64,000 bases of DNA, taken from the NCBI GenBank assembly GCA_963728965.1, contig CAVSMH010000006.1, forward strand, positions 558,001 to 622,000, written 5' to 3'. The notes under the pieces are model-generated. The model was not told the origin of the DNA, did no database searches, and was given only the letters and a program-made list of their open reading frames with translations. Within the stretch, counting starts at the first letter, position 1; every line of letters begins with the position of its first letter. The DNA is from DASQZT01 sp963728965 (GTDB lineage Bacteria; Acidobacteriota; Terriglobia; Bryobacterales; Bryobacteraceae). Below, in pieces: positions 35,605-44,045 of this stretch. A program made the translations under genes and the position numbers.

Positions 35605-36279
35605 ATGTCCGCTGCCGCTCTTCAGACTCGATTCCAACCTCTGCTGGGAGGCCACCTCGACTGGCAATCGAGGCCTGCGCCGGAGCGTGTGGCGACGGGC
35701 ATTGCCGATCTCGATACAGCCATCGGCGGCCTGCCTCGCGGATGCCTCACCGAGATCTTTGGCCCCGCCTCTTCCGGGCGTACCACCCTGCTGGTTGCCA
35801 TTCTCGCGGCCGCGACGGGGCGGGAGGAGGTTTGTGTGCTGGTGGATACCGAAGATTCGTTCTGCCCGGCGGATGCCGCCGCTGCCGGAGTGAGGCTCGA
35901 TCACCTGCTTTGGGTGCGCTGCGGCCACCATGCCGAACACGCGCTGAAAGCGGCCGATCTGCTGATTCAGGGAGGCGGGTTCGGCTTGGTCGCCATGGAC
36001 CTGGGCGATACGCCCCCGGAAACGGCGCGGCGCATTTCGATGACCTCCTGGTTTCGTCTGCGGCGCGCGGTGGAGAACACGCCCACGGTGTTGCTGGCCG
36101 TGGCGCGGCAATCGAATGCGAAGACCTGCGCCTCGTTGCAGCTCGAATGCCGGCGGGAACGTGCCCATTGGTCGGGCAGCCTGCCGGCCTCGCGGCTGTT
36201 GCGCGGCATAGGCGTGCGGGTCAGCGCCAAAGATCGGAGCAGGCAATGTACGCCAGCCTTCACGGCCCGGGCAATCTGA
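35605..36279 (+). CDS. imuA: ImuA, RecA-like factor of the SOS mutasome
   Basis: 224 residues. It has the RecA-type core layout: GIADLDTAIGGLPRGCLTEI, a Walker A-like GPASSGRTT (residues 53-61), VLVDTEDSF as the Walker B region, and AVARQSNA near the end of the core. The Walker A lysine is Arg59, so ATP binding may be weak or altered. ImuA proteins support translesion synthesis with ImuB and DnaE2 and lack RecA's recombination functions. The next gene starts 34 bp before this one ends, which fixes the cassette order imuA-imuB-dnaE2. Confidence 0.85.
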   Translation: MSAAALQTRFQPLLGGHLDWQSRPAPERVATGIADLDTAIGGLPRGCLTEIFGPASSGRTTLLVAILAAATGREEVCVLVDTEDSFCPADAAAAGVRLDHLLWVRCGHHAEHALKAADLLIQGGGFGLVAMDLGDTPPETARRISMTSWFRLRRAVENTPTVLLAVARQSNAKTCASLQLECRRERAHWSGSLPASRLLRGIGVRVSAKDRSRQCTPAFTARAI

Positions 36280-37490
36280 CCGCGCTCGCGTTCGAATTTT
36301 CGCCGGCCGTGGAGCTCACTGCCGCGGACACCGTCACGCTCGACGTTGCGGGGCTGGAGCGGCTGGTCGGGTTCGCGCAGGATATCGCCGTGGCTATTTC
36401 CCGTCGCGCCGCGGAACTCGGCTTGAACCCGCGGATCGCGCTCGCGGCTAACCCCGATGCTGCCATCTGCGCGGCCCGCGGATTGGCCGGGGTCAGCATC
36501 ATTCCGTACGGCGACGAGGCCAAGTTCCTGGGTTCTCTACCGCTCTCGTTGCTTGCCCCTTCGCCCGAAATGGAAGAGACCCTGGAACGCTGGGGCATCC
36601 GGCGGTTTCACGAACTGGCTGCCCTTCCCCCGCTGGGAATCGCTGAGCGGCTTGGCACCGAAGGCCTGCGGCTGCGCGAGCGGGCACGCGGCGAGGCGGA
36701 GCGAAAGCTGCTGGCACTCGCGGAGCCCCTCCATTTCGAAGACGAGCTGGAGCTGGAATATCCCATCGAACTGCTGGAGCCTCTGGCGTTCGTGCTTGCG
36801 CGTCTGCTGCACGGTCTCGCCACACGGCTGGCCACCCGCGGCCTGGCGACCGATGAGGTGCGCCTGCGGTTTGCGCTCGAAAACCGCTCGACCACCCAAC
36901 GCACGCTGCGGCTTCCCGTGCCGACGCTGGATACGAAGTCGTTGCTCAAGCTGATCCAGCTCGACCTGGGCGAGCATCCGCCCGAAGCGCCGATTGTCCA
37001 CGTATGGATGGGGGTGAACCCCGTAAAGCCGCAGGCGGCGCAGAGCGGGCTTTTTATTCTGACGGCGCCGGAGCCGGTCAAACTGGAAATTACCCTGGCG
37101 CGCATCCAGGCGATCACCGGCGAGGGGAAAGTGGGCGTGCCGGAACTGCTCGATACCCACCGGCCGGACGCGTTTCGCATGGCGAGCCTCGGCGGGGCGG
37201 CGCGATCTGCGGAAACCGAAAACGATCGGCTGCCCCGTTTGATGCTGCGCGTGTTCCGCCCCCCGCGCGCGGCGCTGGTGCTGCTGGCTTCCGGGCAGCC
37301 TGGCTTTGTCACCGCCGGCAGCATTCGCGGCAAGGTGTTGGACCTCGCCGGGCCGTGGCGCACGTCGGGGGATTGGTGGACGGCCGAGCCGTGGTCGCGC
37401 GACGAGTGGGACATCGCCCTTTCAGATGGCGCGCTGTACCGGCTCTACTGCTCCCCCAAGGGCTGGTTCCTGGAGGGCTGCTATGACTGA
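36246..37490 (+). CDS. imuB: ImuB, Y-family polymerase-like mutasome subunit, N-terminally short
   Basis: 414 residues from the ATG at 36246 with GGAG upstream. Usual ImuB proteins have about 470-550 residues. This one begins at the TLDVAGLERLVG segment of the palm region, without the initial 60-80 residues that hold the first catalytic-site strand in Y-family polymerases. Fingers/thumb (LERWGIRRFHELAAL) and little-finger parts (about residues 230-330) are present, and the C-terminal tail includes RPPRAALVLLASG. ImuB is thought to be catalytically inactive and to bridge the sliding clamp and DnaE2, so loss of the N-terminus may not abolish function. Overlaps imuA by 34 bp and dnaE2 by 8 bp. 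Confidence 0.85.
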   Translation: MYASLHGPGNLTALAFEFSPAVELTAADTVTLDVAGLERLVGFAQDIAVAISRRAAELGLNPRIALAANPDAAICAARGLAGVSIIPYGDEAKFLGSLPLSLLAPSPEMEETLERWGIRRFHELAALPPLGIAERLGTEGLRLRERARGEAERKLLALAEPLHFEDELELEYPIELLEPLAFVLARLLHGLATRLATRGLATDEVRLRFALENRSTTQRTLRLPVPTLDTKSLLKLIQLDLGEHPPEAPIVHVWMGVNPVKPQAAQSGLFILTAPEPVKLEITLARIQAITGEGKVGVPELLDTHRPDAFRMASLGGAARSAETENDRLPRLMLRVFRPPRAALVLLASGQPGFVTAGSIRGKVLDLAGPWRTSGDWWTAEPWSRDEWDIALSDGALYRLYCSPKGWFLEGCYD

Positions 37491-40400
37491 TCGCTACGTG
37501 GAGTTGCACGCGCGCTCGGCATTCAGTTTTCTGGAGGGCGCATGCGTTCCCGAGGAGCTGGCCGGGGCCTGCGCCCAATACGGCATGCCCGCCATGGCGA
37601 TAATGGACCGCAACGGCGTGTACGGGGCGCCTCGGTTTCACATGGCAGCGGATAAGGCCGGGGTGCGCGCGCACATCGGCTCGGAGATCACCTGCACCAA
37701 CGGCAATTCCTACCCGCTGCTGGTGGAAAGCCGCGCCGGCTACCAGAACCTGTGCCGTCTGGTAACCCGGATGAAGCTGCGCGCGAAGAAGGGGGAGGGC
37801 GCCGCAACCATGGAGGAGTTGGGCCAATACGCGCGCGGGCTGGTGTGCCTTACGCGGCATCCCGACGAGCGGCTGGTGGACCTGTTCGGCCGCGGCAATG
37901 TCTATGCCGAACTCCAGCGCCACCACCATCGCGACGAGGAGGCTTACAACCAGGAAATCGTCGACCGGGCGCGCCGGCTGAAGATCCCGCTGGTGGCGGC
38001 CAACGGCCCCGCCTACGCCGCGCCGCCGCAGCGGGAACTGCTGGATGTGTTCACCTGCGTTCGCCATCACGTGACGCTGGCCACCGCGGGTCGGCTGCTG
38101 AAGCGAAATTCCGAACGGCACGTCAAGACACCGGAAGAGATGGCGCGGCTGTTCGCCGATCTGCCGGAAGCCATGGCGAACACGCTCGAAATCTCTTCGC
38201 GGCTGGATTTCACGCTGGCCGACCTGGGATATGAATTCCCGCGGTATCCCGTGCCCGAAGGCCAAACGCAGATGTCATTCTTGCGCAAACTGGCAGACGA
38301 AGGGGCGCGCCGCCGCTACCGGCCCTATCACGAGAGCGCTCAGCGGCAGATCGAGCGCGAGTTGGCGCTGATTGAAAAACTCAAACTGCCCGGATATTTT
38401 CTGATCGTCTGGGACATCGTGCGCTTCTGCCGCGAAAACGGCATTCTCGCGCAGGGCCGCGGATCGGCAGCCAACAGCGCCGTTTGCTACGCGCTCCAGA
38501 TCACCGCGGTCGATCCCGTGGGCATGGACCTGCTGTTTGAGCGCTTCCTCTCCGAAGAACGCGGCGAGTGGCCGGACATCGATATCGACCTGCCCAGCGG
38601 CGATAAGCGAGAGCGTGCCATCCAGTACGTCTACGAGCGGTTCGGAAAGCTGGGCGCGGCCATGACGGCCAATGTCATTACCTATCGCGGGCGCTCGGCG
38701 GCTCGCGAAGTGGGCAAAGCGCTGGGGTTCGAAGTGACCTCGCTTGAACGGTTGTCCACCCTGGTGCGCGCCTGGGAATGGAAGGATCCAAAGGACACCA
38801 CCGAGCGCCAGTTTAGAGACGCGGGATTCGATCTGCACCATCCGCGCGTGCGTAAATTTTTCGAGCTGTACCGCATGGCGCAGGACCTGCCGCGACACCT
38901 GGGGCAGCACTCCGGCGGCATGGTGATCTGCCAGAACCAACTGGACGCGGTGGTGCCGCTCGAGCCGGCCACCATGCCCGGACGCGTGGTGGTGCAATGG
39001 GACAAAGAAGACTGCGCCGACATGGGGATCATCAAGGTGGACCTGCTGGGCCTGGGCATGATGGCGGTCATCGAAGAGACCTTGCAGCGGATTCCGGAAA
39101 TTTACGGCGAGACGGTGGAACTGGCGCACCTTCCGCAGGACGATCCGGCGGTGTATCAAGCCCTCCAAACCGCCGATACCATCGGCATGTTTCAGGTGGA
39201 GAGCCGGGCGCAGATGTCATCGCTGCCGCGCATGCGCCCCCAGCGGTTTTACGACATCGTGGTGCAGGTGGCCATCATTCGGCCGGGGCCCATCGTGGGC
39301 AAAATGGTGCATCCGTATCTGAATCGCCGGCAGGGACGCGAAGCGCCCGATTGTTTGCATCCCGCGCTCGAACCGGTCTTGCAGCGGACCCTCGGCGTGC
39401 CGCTCTTTCAGGAACAGTTGCTGCGCATGGCCATGATCGCGGCCGGATTCACCGGCGGCCAGGCGGAAGAACTGCGCCGCGCGTTCGGGTTCAAACGCTC
39501 CGAAAAACGCATGGCGGAAATCGAAGTCAAGTTGCGTGCCGGCATGAACGCCAATGGCATCACCGGCAAGGTGCAGGACACCATCATCCAGTCCATCACT
39601 TCGTTCGCCCTGTATGGGTTTCCGGAATCGCACGCGGCCAGCTTCGCGCTGCTGGCGTATGCCAGCGCCTACCTGAAGTGCCATTACCTGGAAGCCTTCA
39701 CCTGTGCCATGCTGAACAACCAGCCGATGGGGTTCTACTCGCCCGCCATCCTGATCAAAGATGCGCAGCGGCACGGCCTGCGTGTGCTGCCGGTGGACGT
39801 CACCCGCTCCGCGTGGGACTGCACGGTGGAGCCGGACAAGGACAACTCGCCGGCGCTGCGGCTGGGCCTGCGCTACGCGCGCGGGCTGCGCGAAGAAACC
39901 GGGCGGGCCATCGTCAGCGCGCGTCCGTTCACCAGCCTGGACGACCTGGCGGTGCGCGTCCGCCAACTGCGTAAAGACGAAATCAACCGGCTGGCCGAGA
40001 TCGGCGCCTTGAATACGCTCGAGCCGGGCAGCCATCGGCGCGATGCACTGTGGCAGGCCCAGCGGGCGATCTTGCCGGTGGGCCCCCTGCTGGCGCCGCT
40101 CGAAGAAAAGGGCGAACCTTCCCCGCTCGTGCCGATGAATACCGAAGAGCGCCTGTGGGCGGATTATCGGGGCACGGGCCTGACCGTGGGCCGCCATCCC
40201 ATGGCGTGGCGCCGCGCGGAAATGAACGCGCTGCGCGTGGTGCCGGCTGGTGAGCTGGGCAATCTGCCGGATGGGCGGATTGTGCGCATCGCCGGCGCTG
40301 TAATCGTCCGCCAGCGGCCAGGCACCGCGAACGGCTTCGTGTTTCTCAGCATGGAAGACGAAACCGGCATCATGAATGCCATCGTCACGCCGGACACCTT

Positions 40401-40548
40401 CGAGCGCTACAAATTCCAGGTGCTGGGCGAGCCGTACCTGCTGATCGACGGCGTGCTGCAAAACTACGACGGAGTGGTTTCGGTGAAAGCGGGCCGGATC
40501 CGGGCACTCCGTGCGGGCGCCGTAGCGGAGTCGCATGATTTTCATTAG
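37483..40548 (+). CDS. dnaE2: error-prone DNA polymerase III alpha subunit DnaE2
   Basis: 1021 residues from the ATG at 37483. The N-terminal PHP domain starts YVELHARSAFSFLEGA. The polymerase active site is PDIDIDLPSGDKR (Asp365, Asp367 and Asp369), with RGSAANSAVCYAL before it and GQHSGGMVIC after it. A helix-hairpin-helix and an OB-fold (IVRIAGAVIVRQRPGTANG) close the protein. The length matches DnaE2 (about 1,020-1,080) and is shorter than replicative DnaE1. It performs mutagenic translesion synthesis after DNA damage with ImuA and ImuB. A hairpin without T-tract lies 67 bp after the stop. Confidence 0.93.
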   Translation: MTDRYVELHARSAFSFLEGACVPEELAGACAQYGMPAMAIMDRNGVYGAPRFHMAADKAGVRAHIGSEITCTNGNSYPLLVESRAGYQNLCRLVTRMKLRAKKGEGAATMEELGQYARGLVCLTRHPDERLVDLFGRGNVYAELQRHHHRDEEAYNQEIVDRARRLKIPLVAANGPAYAAPPQRELLDVFTCVRHHVTLATAGRLLKRNSERHVKTPEEMARLFADLPEAMANTLEISSRLDFTLADLGYEFPRYPVPEGQTQMSFLRKLADEGARRRYRPYHESAQRQIERELALIEKLKLPGYFLIVWDIVRFCRENGILAQGRGSAANSAVCYALQITAVDPVGMDLLFERFLSEERGEWPDIDIDLPSGDKRERAIQYVYERFGKLGAAMTANVITYRGRSAAREVGKALGFEVTSLERLSTLVRAWEWKDPKDTTERQFRDAGFDLHHPRVRKFFELYRMAQDLPRHLGQHSGGMVICQNQLDAVVPLEPATMPGRVVVQWDKEDCADMGIIKVDLLGLGMMAVIEETLQRIPEIYGETVELAHLPQDDPAVYQALQTADTIGMFQVESRAQMSSLPRMRPQRFYDIVVQVAIIRPGPIVGKMVHPYLNRRQGREAPDCLHPALEPVLQRTLGVPLFQEQLLRMAMIAAGFTGGQAEELRRAFGFKRSEKRMAEIEVKLRAGMNANGITGKVQDTIIQSITSFALYGFPESHAASFALLAYASAYLKCHYLEAFTCAMLNNQPMGFYSPAILIKDAQRHGLRVLPVDVTRSAWDCTVEPDKDNSPALRLGLRYARGLREETGRAIVSARPFTSLDDLAVRVRQLRKDEINRLAEIGALNTLEPGSHRRDALWQAQRAILPVGPLLAPLEEKGEPSPLVPMNTEERLWADYRGTGLTVGRHPMAWRRAEMNALRVVPAGELGNLPDGRIVRIAGAVIVRQRPGTANGFVFLSMEDETGIMNAIVTPDTFERYKFQVLGEPYLLIDGVLQNYDGVVSVKAGRIRALRAGAVAESHDFH

Positions 40549-40999
40549 GTAACTCGGAGGCAATCGACATAGTCGCCCGCCCGCGTCAATTCCCCGGGCC
40601 AAGTGGGCAAACTTGTAGCGGTCGGGCGCTACCCGGTCAAGCTGAAGTGACGCGGAACTCTACGGGAGTTATCTCCCGGATCGCCGTGGCGGCCAGTGTA
40701 TGAGCCCGCTTCTCGCCCAGTGGACAGGCAGAATCAAGAGGGTTCCTGATCCGCCGGCCTCGCGGCTGCTTGCCGCTCTAGGCCTTGCCGCGCCGAGCAC
40801 CTCCACCGCCACTCTCCCCGAGGGCGCGTCCCGAAGACGCGGGATGTCCGCCGGGCGGCCTCCGGCGCATTCACGCAACCACGCTCAGAATTCCACATAA
40901 TCCTCGGGACCTTTGGTGCGTAACCATCCTCCCGGCGGTTCCGCGGTTTTGCGCACGGTGAGATGCGCTGTTAGACTCGAACACTCGGGGGACAATTGA
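40549..40999. other. 451-bp intergenic region without a recognisable gene
   Basis: Short open frames here have no ribosome site or family motif. Visible elements: a hairpin GTAGCG/CGCTAC (40615-40620 and 40627-40632, loop GTCGGG) downstream of dnaE2; a second hairpin in the CGCGTC...GACGCG stretch near 40830; and, just before the hydrolase gene, TAGACT (about 40972-40977) as a -10 candidate with a TTGCGC-like -35 and a GGGGG ribosome site. Confidence 0.6.
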
Positions 41000-42223
41000 A
41001 TGCGCATCTTACTTCAAATCGCCGCCACCACAATTGCCTTGGCTGGTTTCGCTTCCGGAGCATGCCAACCGGGCACGCTCACCACCGGAAGCCAGACCAG
41101 CGGCGCGGTGTACGCCCTTTATATGCCGGAGATCGGTTGCTGGAACGGCAACCTGGTGGTCTACGCGCATGGATATGTGGCGCCCGGCCCGACCGTGGGC
41201 ATTCCGCAGGACCAGCTTTCCATCGGGGGATTATCCCTGCCGGCCACGTTCAACCAACTCGGATTCGCCTTCGCCGCGTCGAGTTTCAGCAAGAACGGGC
41301 TGGCCATCCGGCAGGGCGTCGACGACACCCGCGACCTGGTGCAGAACATTGTCGACCCGCTGATCCATCCCCGGCGGGTGTACCTGATCGGAGCATCGGA
41401 AGGCGGGCTCGTCACCACGCTTTCCGCCGAGCAGTTGCCCACCGTTTACAATTCCGCCGGCGCCGCCTGCGGGCCGATCGGCAGCTTTCAAGGCCAGCTC
41501 AATTACTTCGGCGACTTTCGCGTGATCTTCGACTATTTCTTCCCCCGCCTGATTCCCGGCAATGCGATCACCATCCCGCAATCGGTGATCGATGGTTGGG
41601 ACACCATTTACGTTCCCCTCATCACGACGGCGCTGGCCACTCACCCGCAGGCGACGGCCGAACTTCTGCGGGTAACGAACGCGCCGGTGACCAGTGACCC
41701 CGCCACTGTGGGAGAGACCGTTTTAGGCATCCTCTGGTACAACGTCTTCGGTACGGCCGACGCCACGGCGACCCTGAGGGGCCAGCCCTTCGACAACCAG
41801 CATCGCCTCTACTTCGGCTCATCCAACGATTTCCAACTGAATCTGAGGGTGGAGCGATACACGGCCACGCCGGCGGCGAAGGCCGAAGTGGCAGCCCACT
41901 ACGAAACCTCGGGCAAACCGAAGATTCCCATCCTGACGCTGCACACCACCGGCGACCCGATCATCCCCTACTGGCAGGAGTCCCTCTATACCGTGAAGAC
42001 TCTGGTCGGCGGGAGCTTCTTCCAGCGAATTAATATCCCGGTGGCCAATTACGGGCACTGCACCTTCAGCGCGGGGGATGTCCTGGCTTCGTTTGCACTC
42101 ATTGTGCTGCGCGATACGGGCCTGAACCTCACTTCCCAGATCGAGACGATTCTGCCGGAGACGCACCGGCGGGAGTTCGGTGCGGCGATGCGGCGCAGCG
42201 AAGCCGCGTTTACCGGGAGGTAG
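41000..42223 (+). CDS. secreted alpha/beta hydrolase
   Basis: 407 residues with a signal peptide (IAATTIALAGFASGA). The nucleophile elbow is GASEGG (about residues 133-138) after VYLIG; the acid is probably Asp in LHTTGDPIIPYWQ and the base His in NYGHCTF. This is a serine hydrolase of the alpha/beta fold, and the YAHGYVAPG segment supplies the oxyanion loop. The protein resembles tannase/feruloyl-esterase-like and prolyl-aminopeptidase-like secreted enzymes only loosely, so I give no substrate. It stands alone between the dnaE2 cassette and the sugar-acid locus. Confidence 0.8.
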   Translation: MRILLQIAATTIALAGFASGACQPGTLTTGSQTSGAVYALYMPEIGCWNGNLVVYAHGYVAPGPTVGIPQDQLSIGGLSLPATFNQLGFAFAASSFSKNGLAIRQGVDDTRDLVQNIVDPLIHPRRVYLIGASEGGLVTTLSAEQLPTVYNSAGAACGPIGSFQGQLNYFGDFRVIFDYFFPRLIPGNAITIPQSVIDGWDTIYVPLITTALATHPQATAELLRVTNAPVTSDPATVGETVLGILWYNVFGTADATATLRGQPFDNQHRLYFGSSNDFQLNLRVERYTATPAAKAEVAAHYETSGKPKIPILTLHTTGDPIIPYWQESLYTVKTLVGGSFFQRINIPVANYGHCTFSAGDVLASFALIVLRDTGLNLTSQIETILPETHRREFGAAMRRSEAAFTGR

Positions 42224-42250
42224 CCTCGCGGCCGAGGAGCGGTGGAGAGC

Positions 42251-43480
42251 TCAGGCGGGCTGCTTTCGGGCGATCCGGCCCGACTCCGTAACCAGCAGCC
42301 CGAAGCTCGCCGCCCCGAGAATGCAGGACAGACTCGCCACCAGGAACGGCACCGTGAAGCCGCCGGTCACGGTTACGATCCAGCCGGTCGCGATGGGGCC
42401 CACAATGCCGGCCACGTTGCCGCAGGCGTTCTGCACCCCGGTCCATCGTCCAGCCGCCTCGGGCCCCGCCAGCGTCTGCGTCAGCGAGAACAGGTTCGAG
42501 GCGTAGATTCCCAGGGTGAAACACGCCGCGAACAGGCCCGCCACCGCGAACTCGATGCGCGGCACGAGCACGGTGGGCAGCAGCGCCGCGGTCAACAGCA
42601 GGCCGGTCACCAAAAATCCGCGCCGCACCTTCACGGGTGAAGCTCCGCGGGCCACCCACCGGTCCGCCAGCAGACCGCCCGAAACTGAAGACACCGCCAT
42701 CAGCACATACGGCACCGCCCCTACGAAGGCCACCGAACTCAGGGAGAACTGCCGCTCGCGCACCAGGTACGAAGGCAGCCAGCTCAGCAGGAAATACCAC
42801 GCGTAGTTCGCTCCGAACAGGCCACCGCACGTTCCCCACACGGACTTTCGCCCCAGCAGGTCGCCCCAGGTCGGCACGGCGACCCGTTTCACTTCCTGTA
42901 ACGGCTCGAGCCGCTTCGGCGCGCGTGCGAGCCAGGGAACCAGCCAGACAAATCCCGCGGTGCCCGTGATCAGGAAGAGACCGCGCCAGCCTACGCGGGC
43001 CACCAGCAGCGCCCCGCACATGGTCCCCAGAGCGGGACCGAGGCGCGCCCCTAAATCGACCAGGGAATTCGCCAGCCCGCGACGCCGCTCGGGAATCACC
43101 GCCGCCAGTACCCGCGAGGTGGCCGGGTAGGTCACCGATTCGCCGGCCCCCAGCAGCAGCCGCATCGCCAGCAATCCGGTGAAGGTGGTCATGAATGCCG
43201 TCGAAAGGGTCGCCGCCGACCACAGCAGGAAGGCTCCCGCGTACACCCACCGCACTTCCACCCGGTCGGACAGCCAGCCGGCGCCGATCTGCGACACCGC
43301 GTAGGTCCAGAAGAAGGCGGACAGCAGCAGTCCCAGGCTCCAGGTCGAAAGGCCCAGTTCCGGCGCCATGATCGGAGCGGCCACCGCCAGGTTCCCGCGG
43401 TCGAAGAAACTCACGATCATCGCCGCGACCAGCAGCAGCACCAGGCCCCATGGGTGTTTGCGTTTCGATTCCGGGCTCAT
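42251..43480 (-). CDS. MFS transporter, anion:cation symporter type
   Basis: 409 residues with about 12 TM helices. The sequence has the MFS loop 2-3 motif as GWLSDRVEVRWV, an N-terminal SFFDRGNLAVAAPIMAPELGL that is characteristic of the ACS subfamily (hexuronate, glucarate, tartrate and phthalate transporters), and RVLAAVIPERRRGLANS between helices. The ATG overlaps the stop of the rpiB gene by 3 bp. With dehydrogenases and an aldolase on the divergent side, uptake of a sugar acid or hydroxy acid is the likely role. Confidence 0.85.
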   Translation of the reverse strand: MSPESKRKHPWGLVLLLVAAMIVSFFDRGNLAVAAPIMAPELGLSTWSLGLLLSAFFWTYAVSQIGAGWLSDRVEVRWVYAGAFLLWSAATLSTAFMTTFTGLLAMRLLLGAGESVTYPATSRVLAAVIPERRRGLANSLVDLGARLGPALGTMCGALLVARVGWRGLFLITGTAGFVWLVPWLARAPKRLEPLQEVKRVAVPTWGDLLGRKSVWGTCGGLFGANYAWYFLLSWLPSYLVRERQFSLSSVAFVGAVPYVLMAVSSVSGGLLADRWVARGASPVKVRRGFLVTGLLLTAALLPTVLVPRIEFAVAGLFAACFTLGIYASNLFSLTQTLAGPEAAGRWTGVQNACGNVAGIVGPIATGWIVTVTGGFTVPFLVASLSCILGAASFGLLVTESGRIARKQPA

Positions 43481-43944
43481 GCATTCTCCCGCGCCCGCCG
43501 TTCCAGGTCGCCCAGCTTCGCCACCCGCCGGCGAAACTGCTCGTCGGTACTGAACTCCGCCGCCAGAAATGCCCGCAGGCAATCCTCGGCCACTTTCTGG
43601 CCTACCACCTGCGCGCCCACGCACACCACGTTGACGTCGTCGTGCTCCACCGACTGGTGCGCCGAGTACACGTCGTGGCACAGCGACGCGCGAATGCCGG
43701 GAATCTTGTTGGCTGCGATACAGGCGCCAACGCCCGTGCCGCAAATCAGGATGCCGCGCGCGGCCTTCCCGCCGCGCACGAGGTCGCACACCGCCCAGGT
43801 AATATCCGGAAAATCGACCGGAGCCGCATCGTAGGACCCGCAGTCCACGACCGTGTGGCCGAGCCCGCGCAGGAATTCGATCAGCGGCCCTTTCAGCGGA
43901 AAACCCGCGTGATCGCCGCCTACCGCCAAGACAAGCAATGACAC
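43477..43944 (-). CDS. rpiB: RpiB/LacAB-family sugar-phosphate isomerase
   Basis: 155 residues from the GTG at 43944, the usual family length; the frame is open further upstream but would run into the divergent promoter. It begins VLAVGGDHAGFPLK, the RpiB signature; the active-site Cys sits in LICGTGVGACIAANK, and HDVYSAHQSVEHDDVNVVCVG follows. RpiB interconverts ribose-5-P and ribulose-5-P; homologues act on allose, lactose-pathway or tetrose phosphates. The symbol is by family: the locus suggests a role in the local sugar-acid pathway instead of housekeeping pentose metabolism. Confidence 0.85.
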   Translation of the reverse strand: MSLLVLAVGGDHAGFPLKGPLIEFLRGLGHTVVDCGSYDAAPVDFPDITWAVCDLVRGGKAARGILICGTGVGACIAANKIPGIRASLCHDVYSAHQSVEHDDVNVVCVGAQVVGQKVAEDCLRAFLAAEFSTDEQFRRRVAKLGDLERRARENA

Positions 43945-43988
43945 GCCCTCAACTATCGGATATCCGGATCGGGAGGTCAATAAAATTC

Positions 43989-44017
43989 TTGACAGGATAT
44001 CAGATATTAGATATTCT
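43989..44017 (+). promoter_or_regulatory. promoter of the hydroxy-acid catabolic operon with candidate GntR operator
   Basis: TTGACA (43989-43994) and TATTCT (44012-44017) are exactly 17 bp apart. The spacer carries a heptad repeat, GGATAT-CAGATAT-TAGATAT, that also contains the inverted repeat ATATC-N8-GATAT. Overlap with the promoter fits a repressor site, and the operon's own GntR protein is the obvious candidate. The same region must also serve the divergent rpiB-MFS genes. Confidence 0.6.
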
Positions 44018-44045
44018 CGCATCACAAAATCATTACGGAGGCTCG

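Noticed and set aside
40700..40900. Possible 66-residue protein between dnaE2 and the hydrolase
   Set aside because: No ribosome site, no motif, Ser/Ala/Pro/Arg-rich composition expected from GC-rich intergenic DNA.
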